From Acidobacteriota bacterium (GTDB lineage Bacteria > Acidobacteriota > Terriglobia > Terriglobales > Acidobacteriaceae), in NCBI GenBank assembly GCA_019351975.1, contig JABBOG010000004.1, forward strand, positions 1 to 64,000: DNA of 64,000 bases, written 5' to 3'. A program made the translations under genes and the position numbers. A model generated the notes under the pieces. It was not told the DNA's origin. It did not search any database and saw only the letters and a list, made by a program, of their open reading frames with translations. Positions 1 through 9,300 of this stretch are shown piece after piece. Every line of letters begins with the position of its first letter. Position 1 is the stretch's first letter.

Positions 1-852
1 CACAACCCCGAGTTCACCATGCTCGAGTTCTACCAGGCCTACGCCAACTACCACGACCTGATGGACCTCACCCAGGAACTCATCACCGTTGTCGCGCAAG
101 AAGTAAACGGCACCCCCCTCACCCACTTCAACGGCACCGCCATCGACCTAAGCCACTGGACCAAACTCTCCATGCGCGAAGCCATCATCAAATGGTGGCC
201 TCAACTTCTAGGAGAGAGCCCGACTCTTGAGACCTTCGTCAATATCCGGACGTTCTATGAGTGGCTCGATTCCAATCTAGCCAGTTGTTCAACATTGCCG
301 CATTCAGACATGACGCCTGAAGAGTTCTTCGCGGCCCGAGTTCGCGTGGCACTAACGCTTTATAGGGCAAGCCCAGCGGAAAACTCAATGGGAAAGCTAA
401 TAGCAACCATCTTCGAAGAAGTTGCAGAAGCAAAACTCATCCAACCCACCATCATCTACGACTTCCCCCTAGCCGTCTCCCCGCTCTCCAAAGTCAAGCC
501 CGACGAACCCGACTGGGTCGAGCGTTTCGAGTTCTACATCGGCGGCTTCGAAGTCGGCAACGCCTTCTCCGAGCTCAACGACCCCGACGACCAGCGCCGC
601 CGCTTCGAAGCCCAGCTCGAAGACCGCAAGCGCGGCGACGACGAAGCCATGGCCGAAGTGGACGAGGACTACGTCCGCGCCCTCGGCTACGGCCTCCCCC
701 CCACCGCCGGCGAAGGCATCGGCATCGACCGCCTCACCATGATCCTCACCGGCTCCCGCAGCATCCGCGACGTCATCCTCTTCCCCCTCATGCGCCCCCA
801 CGCCAAACCCGCCACCCCCGACGACGCCACCCCGCACCCTCCGTCATCCTGA
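1..852 (+). CDS. lysS: lysyl-tRNA synthetase, class II (C-terminal part; 5' end outside window)
   Basis: Charges tRNA-Lys with lysine in the cytoplasm. The frame is open from base 1. It begins in the conserved stretch after class II motif 2 ([17 protein letters not shown]), continues through [32 protein letters not shown] and GDDEAM, and ends with motif 3 ([13 protein letters not shown]) and [12 protein letters not shown]. All are typical of bacterial LysS. The missing 5' part would hold the anticodon-binding domain and motif 1. Between SMREAI and [12 protein letters not shown] there are 67 residues, against 33 in my recollection of E. coli LysS. That stretch (about 187-430) is clearly lower in GC than the rest of the gene, yet the frame stays open. 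The stop codon lies inside a REP-like sequence. Confidence 0.95.
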   Translation, partial: HNPEFTMLEFYQAYANYHDLMDLTQELITVVAQEVNGTPLTHFNGTAIDLSHWTKLSMREAIIKWWPQLLGESPTLETFVNIRTFYEWLDSNLASCSTLPHSDMTPEEFFAARVRVALTLYRASPAENSMGKLIATIFEEVAEAKLIQPTIIYDFPLAVSPLSKVKPDEPDWVERFEFYIGGFEVGNAFSELNDPDDQRRRFEAQLEDRKRGDDEAMAEVDEDYVRALGYGLPPTAGEGIGIDRLTMILTGSRSIRDVILFPLMRPHAKPATPDDATPHPPSS

Positions 853-880
853 GCGAAGCGATTGCGCCCCTCGCAATCGC
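841..880. repeat. REP-like intergenic fragment over the lysS stop
   Basis: Contains GTCATCCTGAGCGAAGCGA, a widespread short intergenic motif in Acidobacteriota, followed by a small inverted repeat (GATTGCG / CGCAATC). It overlaps the TGA of lysS. A related GAGCGAAGCGA core occurs just before bshA (about 26247-26258). Confidence 0.5.
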
Positions 881-1090
881 ACACACGCAGCTCCGCCTGA
901 AATCCTGTCAACCCCCCAAAAGCCTCCAAACCTCTCAAACACCGCAGAAACACTGGGCAAAATTTCGCCCCGCAACTTGGCATAACCACCCCACCCACAT
1001 CCCTATACTGGAGATGAAGGTCAAAAACCCGAGGCTGCAAGCCGGCACCGCCGCTTGCGGCCTCTTCCATTTAACCCCAAACCCAATCGT

Positions 1091-1196
1091 TTCAAGACTT
1101 TGCGCGTAACCCTCCTGTTTTCAATACTTTGAAATCACAACTCACCCCTAAACCACGCATATACAATCACTTACGCCAAAAAGTCCGGGGGGGGGG
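1091..1196. repeat. dispersed intergenic repeat ending in a G10 tract (copy A)
   Basis: The 853-1223 gap (about 370 bp) holds no convincing gene. Its distal part, from AAGACTTTGCGCGTAACC through CCTGTTTTCAATACTTTGAAA to a run of ten G at 1187-1196, matches in order a second block at 26111-26228 upstream of bshA. Both copies sit a short distance 5' of a plus-strand gene. A regulatory role or a non-autonomous mobile origin are both possible. The remaining bases (881-1090) show nothing recognisable. Confidence 0.6.
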
Positions 1197-1223
1197 TAGC
1201 GCAACGACACACAAGGAAAACGC

Positions 1224-1826
1224 ATGCCAACCACATACTGCCGTCACATCCGGCCCAGCGGTCGCCGCTGCCTGTCACCCGCCCTCCGCTCAGGCCCCTT
1301 CTGCTACTACCACCAGACCATCAGCGCTCGCCACCGCTCCGTCCAACCCCCCAACGACGGCACCACGAACATCAACTACGCAGACGCCCGTCTCACCGCC
1401 GACACCTTCAAGCGTGAACCCCTGCTCGCCGACTACTACTCGCAGAGCCGCAGCCCCATCGAATTCGACTTCCCCGTCCTCGAAGACAACGAATCCGTGC
1501 AGCTCTCCGTCTCCATGGTCGTCTCCGCTCTCGGCCAGAACCGGCTCGATCCGCAACGCGCACGCGTCATGCTCTACGCCCTCCAACTCGCCAGCTCCAA
1601 CGCACGCCAGATCACCTATCGCGATCAAACCCACACCGTAACCGAAACCCACCCCGGCCCCTACGGCAGCATCCTGTCCCCCGACGAAGATCCACCCGAA
1701 ATCCTCGAAACCAAAAAATTCTCCAACGCCATCCTCAACCTCTGCCTCGGCGACGCCGAAGACGACAACAACGAAGACCACCATGAAGATGATAACGAAA
1801 GTGCCGACCACTACGACCAGGACTAA
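1224..1826 (+). CDS. small Cys/His-motif protein with acidic tail, function unknown
   Basis: A 200-residue protein. ATG 1224 is preceded by AAGGA at 1211-1216. The N-terminus carries a zinc-knuckle-like pattern, Cys6, His8, Cys16, Cys27 and His30 (CRH...GRRC...PFCYYH). A helical middle (about 80-130) follows. The last 25 residues are almost all Asp, Glu, Asn and His. I recall proteins with the same CRHI-x-P-SGRRC start as frequent, uncharacterised genes in Acidobacteriota; this is memory, not a search. No catalytic motif is visible. The zinc-binding reading is inferred from residue spacing only. The gene lies directly downstream of the G-tract repeat and is isolated between lysS and the minus-strand mpl block. 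The antisense frame over 1290-1811 was judged a shadow. Confidence 0.7.
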   Translation: MPTTYCRHIRPSGRRCLSPALRSGPFCYYHQTISARHRSVQPPNDGTTNINYADARLTADTFKREPLLADYYSQSRSPIEFDFPVLEDNESVQLSVSMVVSALGQNRLDPQRARVMLYALQLASSNARQITYRDQTHTVTETHPGPYGSILSPDEDPPEILETKKFSNAILNLCLGDAEDDNNEDHHEDDNESADHYDQD

Positions 1827-1871
1827 AGCCGAGCATCCGTCAGCAGAGCCTCAACCTTGCCCCCTTTTTTG

Positions 1872-1896
1872 TCTGTCATTCCCGTAGGGAATCTGC
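1872..1896. repeat. 25-bp dispersed palindromic repeat (copy 1)
   Basis: The core is ATTCCC-GTA-GGGAAT, a perfect 6-bp inverted repeat with a 3-nt loop, flanked by TCTGTC and CTGC. The identical 25 bases occur in inverted orientation at 40194-40218. Here it lies between two converging genes and could form a hairpin in either transcript. Confidence 0.7.
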
Positions 1897-1914
1897 GTCT
1901 CCACCCCAGCCGCA

Positions 1915-3333
1915 CTACACCGCTCCACCCAGAGCCTTCGGCAGCTTCTCATAGATATTCCCAAATCCCCCATTCGACAGAATCGCCACCACATCGCCCG
2001 CACGCATCTTCGGCGCGGCCTCCGCCACAATCGCATCCGCATCCGCACACAACAGTGCTGAAACTCCACGCTCCCGCAGCGCCTTCAGCACCCGCTCCGG
2101 CTCCAGCCGTTCCGCCGCCGGTATCGCCTCACTCTTAAACACCGCCGCCAGCACCACCCGGTCCGCCAGCGCCAGTGACGCCACCAGCTCCCGCTCGAAC
2201 ACATTCCTTCGCAGCGTATTCGACCGCGGCTCCAGCACCGCCCACAGCCGCCGCCCCGGATACGAAGCCTTTAAAGCCCGCAGCGTCTCCCGTATCGCCG
2301 TCGGGTGGTGCGCAAAGTCGTCAATGATCGTCACCCCACCCACCTCCGCGCGAACCTCCAGCCGCCGCCGCACGCTCTTGAACGTCGCCAGCGCCTCTAC
2401 AATCGCACTCGCCGGCACCCCCTGCCCAGCCGCAAGCGCCGCCGCAGCCGTCGCATTCAACGCATTGTGCTCACCCGCCATCGGCAGCGTAAGTCGTGCA
2501 AATGCTTCACCATCCCGTAGCATCCTCCAGCTCGTCGTACTGCCTCGCTGCTCCAGTTCCGTCACACGCCAGTGTGACTCCGCTGCGAACCCATACCGCT
2601 CCACCCCGCAAAAAGCCTTCGCGCAACACTCCGTCACATTCTCACTGCCATCGAACGCCACCAGCCGCCCACGCTTCGGAATCAGGTTGACCATCCGCTT
2701 GAACGCCGTCTTCACAGCCGTCAGATCCGCATAAATATCCGCATGATCGAACTCCACATGCGTCAAAATCGCCGCATCCGGAAAGTAGTGCAGAAACTTC
2801 GGCCCCTTATCAAAGAACGCCGTATCGTACTCATCGCCCTCCAGAATGAATGACATCGAAGCCTCGTCCACGCGAAAGCTCGTTCCAAAGTTTTCCGCGA
2901 CGCCACCAATCAGAAATGACGGCGCAAACCGCGCATCTTCCCTTCCGGCCACCTCATAGATCCACGCCAACATGCTCGTCGTCGTGGTCTTTCCGTGCGT
3001 TCCGCAAACGATCAACCGCTCACGTCCTTCAAGAAACGCATCGTGAATCAGCGCTGCCATCGACGTCATCGCCATCCGCTCATCCAGCACCCGCTCCAGC
3101 TCAGGATTCCCCCGCGAGATCGCATTGCCCACCACCACCAGATCCGGCCGCGGCGTCAGATTCTCCGCACTGAACGGTTCCATGATTGCTATACCCATTC
3201 CCCGCAACTGGTCACTCATCGGCGGATACGCCGCCGTATCCGATCCCGTGACGCGATGCCCCTGCGCCCGCAGCATTCCCGCCAGCGACGCCATCGCCGT
3301 ACCGCAGATTCCAATCAGGTGTATGTGCTTCAC
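1915..3333 (-). CDS. mpl: UDP-N-acetylmuramate:L-alanyl-gamma-D-glutamyl-meso-diaminopimelate ligase
   Basis: A Mur-ligase family enzyme of peptidoglycan recycling. It joins recovered Ala-Glu-DAP tripeptide to UDP-MurNAc using ATP in the cytoplasm. The 472-residue product starts with KHIHLIGICGTAMASLAGML (nucleotide-fold glycines). It has the Mur P-loop GTHGKTTTT at about 111-119, EGDEYDTAFFD, THVEFDHADIY and the C-terminal DDFAHHPTAIRETL, which is the Mpl signature. The GTG at 3333 is chosen because homology begins there and a purine-rich SD (AAGGGGAG) lies just upstream. A longer open frame to 3501 only adds non-conserved residues. The gene follows ldcA by 26 bp. The ldcA product supplies the recycling substrate, so the pair makes functional sense. 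Confidence 0.95.
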   Translation of the reverse strand: MKHIHLIGICGTAMASLAGMLRAQGHRVTGSDTAAYPPMSDQLRGMGIAIMEPFSAENLTPRPDLVVVGNAISRGNPELERVLDERMAMTSMAALIHDAFLEGRERLIVCGTHGKTTTTSMLAWIYEVAGREDARFAPSFLIGGVAENFGTSFRVDEASMSFILEGDEYDTAFFDKGPKFLHYFPDAAILTHVEFDHADIYADLTAVKTAFKRMVNLIPKRGRLVAFDGSENVTECCAKAFCGVERYGFAAESHWRVTELEQRGSTTSWRMLRDGEAFARLTLPMAGEHNALNATAAAALAAGQGVPASAIVEALATFKSVRRRLEVRAEVGGVTIIDDFAHHPTAIRETLRALKASYPGRRLWAVLEPRSNTLRRNVFERELVASLALADRVVLAAVFKSEAIPAAERLEPERVLKALRERGVSALLCADADAIVAEAAPKMRAGDVVAILSNGGFGNIYEKLPKALGGAV

Positions 3334-3359
3334 TGGCTCCCCTTCACTCCGTCCATCCG

Positions 3360-4289
3360 TCACAGCATCACTTCGCTCAATGCTGCGTCGTCCATGCATA
3401 CCCGCACGCCCAGCGGTACAGATCGGTTTTGTCGATCTACATGCCCCGATCGCAAGCCGATCGCAATCGGCCCCGCAAATCCGCTCAACGCATGCAGGCA
3501 CGCCGACTCCAGCAGCGGAACATCATCCTCCCTGACATTGGCCGTCGTGTCCCCAAACACGATGCCGCGCACGTTCTCCAGCATACCCGCAAACCTCAAG
3601 TGCTGCAGCATTCTGTCCCACTGGTACGGCTTGGTGTTTATGTCTTCGAGAAACAGAATCGCAGGCTCCTCCACCCTCAACGCATAGCGTGTTCCGAGCC
3701 CCTCCGCCACCATTGAAAGACAGCCTCCGAGCAGCCTTCCCTCCGCGCGCCCTCCTCGCAAGACACGCAGCCCGTCCTCCTCCCCAACGCTCCACGGACC
3801 TTCCCCTTGCACCGCAGCCCGCCACGTCCGCTCATCCGTGCCATTCTCATTCGCCCAGTCCGCCGCGACCATCGGCGCATAATACGTCGTCAACCCGCAC
3901 TCATTCCACAGCCACGCATGCAATGACGTGTGGTCGCTATAACCAACAAAAACCTTAGGATTCTCATGCACCACCCGCGCATCCAGCATCGGCAACAGCT
4001 CCGCAGACCCCCACCCCCCGCGCGTACACACGATTCCCTCAATCGTCGGATCGGCGAAGGCCGCGAGCAAATCCCCAGCGCGCTCCGCTGCCCGTCCCGC
4101 ATAGTACAGTGGCCCTCGGTCCAGCGCGTGAGGCATCACCACCACCTCATATCCAAACGCCTCCAGCCGTCTTCGCCCCGCCTCCACCATCTCAGCCTTC
4201 GCCGCAGACGCAGGCGAGACGATCGCAACGCGGCTCCCCGCCCGCAACCTCGGCCTGCTCGCGCCCCTGCCCCCTCCGTCAATCAACAT
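3360..4289 (-). CDS. ldcA: muramoyltetrapeptide (LD-)carboxypeptidase, peptidase S66 family
   Basis: Removes the terminal D-Ala from the recycled muropeptide tetrapeptide, producing the tripeptide used by Mpl. The product has 309 residues from ATG 4289; a GTG at 4298 is an alternative. It shows the S66 layout: AGSRVAIVSPAS near the N-terminus, the nucleophile motif TRGGWGSAELL (Ser at about 96), the acidic residue in ILFLEDIN, and the histidine in SGHVDRQNRSVPLG. There is no signal peptide, in line with a cytoplasmic recycling enzyme. The start overlaps the end of dapF by about 10 bp (about 20 from the GTG), so the genes are probably translationally coupled. Confidence 0.9.
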   Translation of the reverse strand: MLIDGGGRGASRPRLRAGSRVAIVSPASAAKAEMVEAGRRRLEAFGYEVVVMPHALDRGPLYYAGRAAERAGDLLAAFADPTIEGIVCTRGGWGSAELLPMLDARVVHENPKVFVGYSDHTSLHAWLWNECGLTTYYAPMVAADWANENGTDERTWRAAVQGEGPWSVGEEDGLRVLRGGRAEGRLLGGCLSMVAEGLGTRYALRVEEPAILFLEDINTKPYQWDRMLQHLRFAGMLENVRGIVFGDTTANVREDDVPLLESACLHALSGFAGPIAIGLRSGHVDRQNRSVPLGVRVCMDDAALSEVML

Positions 4290-5088
4290 CCACCTCACCC
4301 GTACAGATGATCTCCGCAGGCCCCGTCAGCATCATCTCCGCCGCTGCGTCAGGCCAAACCACGCGCTGGCTTCCACCCTCCGCCATTGCCACCAGCGCCC
4401 GCTCTGCGCCACGCAGCGTCATCGCCGCAGCCGCCGAAGCGCAGGTTCCCGTTCCGCTTGACGTCGTCGGCCCGCATCCACGCTCATAGATGCGGAACGC
4501 AATCCTGTCCTCCGCTGCAACATGCACAAACTCCACATTCGTCCCGTACCGAAACAGCGGATGCACCGCGATCTTCGCTCCAAGCTCCTGCCAGGCCATC
4601 CCATGAATCGTAAAATCCTCACCCGTAAAGATCACGAAGTGTGGATTCCCAACATTCACCATCGCCCCCTCAATCGGCGACGCGATCCCCTCCACCTCAA
4701 TCGTTCGCTGCATCACACGAGGAACGCCCATCCCACTCTCCACAGTCCACGCAGCGCCATCCCGGCCAACCACGCGACACCGTCGCACTCCTCCATGCGT
4801 CCCCAGCGCCACGTCTTCGATGCCCTCACTCGCCGCAAGCCACGCCGCCACGCATCGCGTTCCATTGCCGCTTAACTCCGCCTCGCTTCCATCCGCATTG
4901 AACAACCGCAGAAAAAAGCTGCCATCCGCGCGACGCTCGACAAACTCAATCCCGTCGGCACCAATGCCGGTATTGCGATGGCACAGCCTGCGCGCCAAAG
5001 CCGCATGCTTTTTCGCTACCGCGCCCTCCTCAAGGATCAGAAAATCATTGCCACACGCGTGCGCCTTCACAAAGCCGATCCGGCTCAT
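4279..5088 (-). CDS. dapF: diaminopimelate epimerase family protein with both catalytic Cys replaced by Ser
   Basis: The 269-residue protein aligns over its full length with DapF, the PLP-independent epimerase that interconverts LL- and meso-diaminopimelate. It keeps ACGNDF (11-16), FNADGSEAELSGNGTRC (63-79), GNPH (147-150) and YERGCGPTTSSGTGTC (201-216). In characterised DapF the two acid/base residues are Cys73 and Cys217. Here both aligned positions are serine, Ser73 (codon AGC at 4870-4872) and Ser211 (AGC at 4456-4458). Binding-pocket residues around them are otherwise well kept. The gene overlaps metB-like by 4 bp (ATGA) and ldcA at the other end, within a peptidoglycan block. It could be a slow epimerase, a non-epimerising relative or a binding protein. 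The symbol denotes family membership only. Confidence 0.85.
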   Translation of the reverse strand: MSRIGFVKAHACGNDFLILEEGAVAKKHAALARRLCHRNTGIGADGIEFVERRADGSFFLRLFNADGSEAELSGNGTRCVAAWLAASEGIEDVALGTHGGVRRCRVVGRDGAAWTVESGMGVPRVMQRTIEVEGIASPIEGAMVNVGNPHFVIFTGEDFTIHGMAWQELGAKIAVHPLFRYGTNVEFVHVAAEDRIAFRIYERGCGPTTSSGTGTCASAAAAMTLRGAERALVAMAEGGSQRVVWPDAAAEMMLTGPAEIICTGEVDVD

Positions 5089-6284
5089 ACTGCTCCAGCC
5101 TCCACTACGCTCACGTTGCTACTTGCATCTTCCGTAGCGTCCATCGCCTGCTCCAAATCAGCAACAATGTCATCAACATCTTCAATCCCCACCGATATCC
5201 GCATCAGCCCGTCCGTGATCCCCAACCGTGCCCGTCCCTCAGCACCTACCGCTGCGTGCGTCATCGTAGCCGGATGACAGATCAGCGTCTCCACGCCGCC
5301 CAGCGACTCCGCCAGATAGCACAGCTTCAACCGCATCGCAAACCGGTTCGCTGCTTCCAGCGATCCAAGCTCAAACGAGATCATCGAACCAAACCCGCGT
5401 TGCTGCCGCTTCGCCAACGCATGCTGTGGATGCGACTCCAACCCCGGATAAAAAACCTTTGCAGCACCCAGCTTGCCTGCGAGAAACTCCGCAACCACGC
5501 GGCCGTTCGCATCATGCTGCTCCATACGCACCGCCAGCGTCTTCACGCCGCGCAGCAGCAAGTAGCTCTCAAACGGCGACAAAATCCCGCCCGTACACTT
5601 CTGCACATAGCGGAATGTCTCCGCCTGCTCCGGTTTGGTGCATATCAGCACACCGCCCAGCCCATCCGAGTGGCCATTCAAAAACTTCGTCGTCGAGTGC
5701 ATCACGATATCCGCACCCAGCTCAATGGGCCGCTGCAGATACGGCGAGAGAAACGTATTGTCTACGCTTAGTTCAACACCCTTCGCATGGCACACATCCG
5801 CAATCGCGCGGATATCACTCACCGACATCATCGGGTTCGTCGGCGTTTCGATATGCACCAGCTTCGTCTCCGGCCGGATCGCCGCACGCACCGCCTCCAC
5901 ATCCGTCGTGTCAACGTACGTAAACGTCAGCCCATAGTTCACCAGAACCTTATCGAAGAGCCGCCCCGTCCCACCGTACACATTGTCCGAGCACACCACA
6001 TGGTCGCCGCTCTTCATCATCGTGCACAGCGCAGTGATCGCCGCCATCCCTGAAGCAAAACAATGAGCAGAGGTCCCACCCTCCAGCGAGCACAGGCTCT
6101 CCTCCAGCGCATCGCGCGTCGGATTCGTCAGCCGCGCATATTCATGTCCCTTGTTCTTCCCAATCGCCTCTTGTCTATACGTCGAGGTCAGGTAAATCGG
6201 CACATTCACTGCACCGGTAAGTGGATCAGGCTGCTGTCCATCATGGATAGCCCGTGTGGCAAAACCTTGCTTCGCATTCGACAT
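5085..6284 (-). CDS. metB: cystathionine gamma-synthase / gamma-lyase type PLP enzyme
   Basis: A Cys/Met metabolism PLP-dependent enzyme of 399 residues, the usual length. Visible are GFATRAIHDGQQPDP at the N-terminus, YARLTNPTRDALE, FASGMAAI, the DNVYGGT loop, ETPTNP and the PLP-binding lysine in HSTTKFLNGHSD. The C-terminal half has SLGGVETLICHPATMTHA and RISVGIEDVDDIV. These motifs fit both MetB (O-succinyl or O-acetylhomoserine plus cysteine) and the reverse transsulfuration lyase. The sequence alone does not decide between them, so the symbol is provisional. It is the first gene of the tightly overlapping block running to mpl; the biochemical link to cell-wall recycling is not obvious. 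Confidence 0.85.
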   Translation of the reverse strand: MSNAKQGFATRAIHDGQQPDPLTGAVNVPIYLTSTYRQEAIGKNKGHEYARLTNPTRDALEESLCSLEGGTSAHCFASGMAAITALCTMMKSGDHVVCSDNVYGGTGRLFDKVLVNYGLTFTYVDTTDVEAVRAAIRPETKLVHIETPTNPMMSVSDIRAIADVCHAKGVELSVDNTFLSPYLQRPIELGADIVMHSTTKFLNGHSDGLGGVLICTKPEQAETFRYVQKCTGGILSPFESYLLLRGVKTLAVRMEQHDANGRVVAEFLAGKLGAAKVFYPGLESHPQHALAKRQQRGFGSMISFELGSLEAANRFAMRLKLCYLAESLGGVETLICHPATMTHAAVGAEGRARLGITDGLMRISVGIEDVDDIVADLEQAMDATEDASSNVSVVEAGAV

Positions 6285-6360
6285 ATCCCTATCCTAGCGA
6301 ACTCCGCGCAAAACAACACGCGCGAAGAGCATCTCCCTCCGAGCATGCAGCTTTGAGCAA

Positions 6361-9300
6361 TTAAGCTTGCGGTTTTGGAGTAAACAGCACGAACTTCGCT
6401 GAACTCTCAAGCCATTGCTGCACAAGTCGTTCGCCCAGCCTGCTATGCGCCAGCGCAACATGCTCCTCGATCAGCCTGCGCAAACCCGCCTGTTGCTCCG
6501 GCGTCGTCTCCGCGAACGTCTGCGCGTCCAGAAACTCCGCGTGATAGCGTTCCTCGGAGATCAGCGTCTGCTCTTGATCGAACACCCAAGCCAAACCACC
6601 CGTCATTCCCGCGCCGAAGTTGATACCGATCTCTCCAAGGATCGCCACCATTCCGCCCGTCATATACTCGCACGCATGGTCGCCGACCCCTTCAACAACC
6701 GCCGTCACACCTGAGTTCCTTACAGCGAACCTCTCACCAGCGCGCCCCGCCGCAAACAGCCTCCCGGACGTCGCTCCGTACAGTGCCACATTCCCCAGCA
6801 GCACATGCTCGTCACTACGCTCCGCTGCCCTTCCCACTGCGCGCAGAATCAGGTCCGCTCCGGACAGCCCTTTGCCCACGAAATCATTCGCCTGCCCGTT
6901 TAGAATCAGCTTCATTCCCTCGCCCGCAAAGGCTCCAAACGACTGCCCCGCAGTCCCGTCCATCTCGAACGTAACATCGGCCTCGTCCAACTCTCCCTTG
7001 GCCCGGCGCACAGCAAGTTCGCCAGACAGCCGCGCCCCAACCGAACGATGCTCATTGCATATTCCGCTCTTTACCTTGAACGGCCGTCCCGTCGCAACAG
7101 CATCCAGCGCGGGTTCCGTCCACGCATCATCCAGAGGATGATCGACTCCCGGCCGGCGATTCGCTTCCCCCATCCAACGCTTGGGTCCATCACCAACCAT
7201 CGCCAGCATTGGTGTCAAATCGAGATTCCCATCAAAGCGCACCTGCTCCAAAAGGTCCGCCCTCCCAATCGCCGCTTCCAGACTCGGCAGCCCATACCTT
7301 GCAAGCAGCTTGCGCACATCCGCAGCCACCTGACCAAAATACGTTACGACGTGCTCCGGCTTGCCGCGGAACTTCGCCCGCAGTTCAGGCCGCTGCGTCG
7401 CTATCCCCGTCGGGCAGGTATTCAAGTGGCATTGCCGCGCCATATCGCAGCCCAACGCCACCAGCACCGCCGTTCCAAAAGCATACTCATCCGCTCCCAG
7501 CAACGCCGCAATCAACACATCGCGCGCCGTAGTAATGCCGCCGTCGGTGCGCAGTCGCACACGCTCCCGCATCCCTGAAGCGCGCAACTGCTGCTGCGCT
7601 TCAGCAAGTCCCAACTCCCACGGATTACCCGCATACTTGATGCTCGACAGCGCTGCAGCTCCCGTTCCTCCTGCATTTCCCGCAATCACAATGAAGTCCG
7701 CATACGCCTTCGCAACGCCTGCCGCCACTGTGCCCACGCCGCATCCCGAAACCAGCTTCACACCGATGGCGGCACGCGGATTCACGCGCTTCAGGTCGTA
7801 GATCAACTGGGCTAAATCTTCAATCGAGTAAATGTCATGATGCGGCGGCGGCGAGATCAGCGCAACCCCCGGCTGCGCATGACGCAGCCGCGCAATCAAC
7901 CCCGAAACCTTATGCCCTGGCAGTTGTCCGCCCTCGCCCGGCTTCGCTCCCTGCGCAACCTTGATCTCGATCTCTTCCGCATGCGCCAGATACTCCGCCG
8001 TAACCCCGAAACGCCCCGACGCAATTTGCTTGATCTTGTTATTCAACGAGTTCCGTACGGCTGGAGCAGATACCAACTCCGCAACCGCCGTCGCACCGCC
8101 CTCTCGGGACATCGCCACTCTCGTCCCCGAGTCATCGCCTGCGCTGCGGCCGCCGTTCGGGCTCACAGGCGCGTAGACGACCGGATCCTCCCCGCCCTCA
8201 CCCGTGTTTGAGCGCGCACCCAGCGAGTTCATCGCCTGCGTGATGGTCTGGTGAGCCTCCGGGCTCAGTGATCCCAGCGACATCGCGCTCGACACAAATC
8301 GCGTGTAGATGCTCTCCTGCGCCTCAACATCTTCCACTGACAGCTCTGGCCCAGCGGCGCGAACATCGAGCAGATCCCGCAATGTCGTAGGTTCGCCAGC
8401 GTCCATATGCCGCGTGAAGATTGCAAATGCTGACGTCGAATCCGCACTCGCCCCCACTCCACGCGCACTTCCAACCACCGTCTGCAGCGCCTTCACCGCA
8501 GGTGGCTGCCACATGTGAGGCTCCGCGATATCCGACTTCCGAAACCGCACCCAGCCAAAGTCCGGAAGATCGCTCGCCGTGTCGCCCAGCCACGTAAGCC
8601 GCAGTCTCCGGTCCAACTCCGCAAATCCAATCCCGGACAGCGGCGCAGGCGTATGCGTGAAGCACCGATCCACAACACTCGCGTGCAGGCCCAGAACATC
8701 GAACAGGTGCGCCCCACGGTAGCTGTCCACCACCGAGATACCCATCTTCGACATGACCTTCGCGAGTCCCGCGTCCAGCGACTTCAACATCATCGTCTGG
8801 CCGTCCACGCCCTCCGGCTGCAGCGACCGCGCCGTCTCGAGCGCCAACCATGGGCACACCGCTCCAGCTCCGTACCCGATCAGGATCGCCGCGTGATGAA
8901 TGTCCCTGCAGTCGCCCGCCTCCACCGCAAGTCCGCACAGTGTGCGCAATCCAGCCGCAACCAGCGCCTGATGCACCGCTCCCGTAGCCATCGCCATCGG
9001 TATCGGCAACGCATCAGCACCGGCTCCACGATCCGTGATTAGAAGCAACCGAACGCCACCCCGCACCATCGCTACGGCCTGTCCGCACACCTCATCCAGG
9101 GCCTGCTCCAGGGTCAGCGATGGAGAAAAGATGCACGGCAACTCTTCAAGCCGCAGCACGTCGCAATGTGGGTATTCCCCCGCACGCAGCGCCGCCACCT
9201 GCCCTAAAGACAGAAACGGCGAATGGAGCGAGATGCCAGGCAGCGGCTCATTCTTCTCCAGAATGTGCGCCCACGGCCCCAGTCGCGTATCCATCGATAC

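Noticed and set aside
1187-1196. G-quadruplex
   Set aside because: A single G10 run is not four separated G tracts; slippage is the more realistic consideration.
1129-1641. Alternative plus-strand frame overlapping the Cys/His protein
   Set aside because: It runs through the G-tract repeat and is Pro/Ser/Thr-rich without motifs; the 1224-1826 frame has a start signal and a conserved N-terminus.
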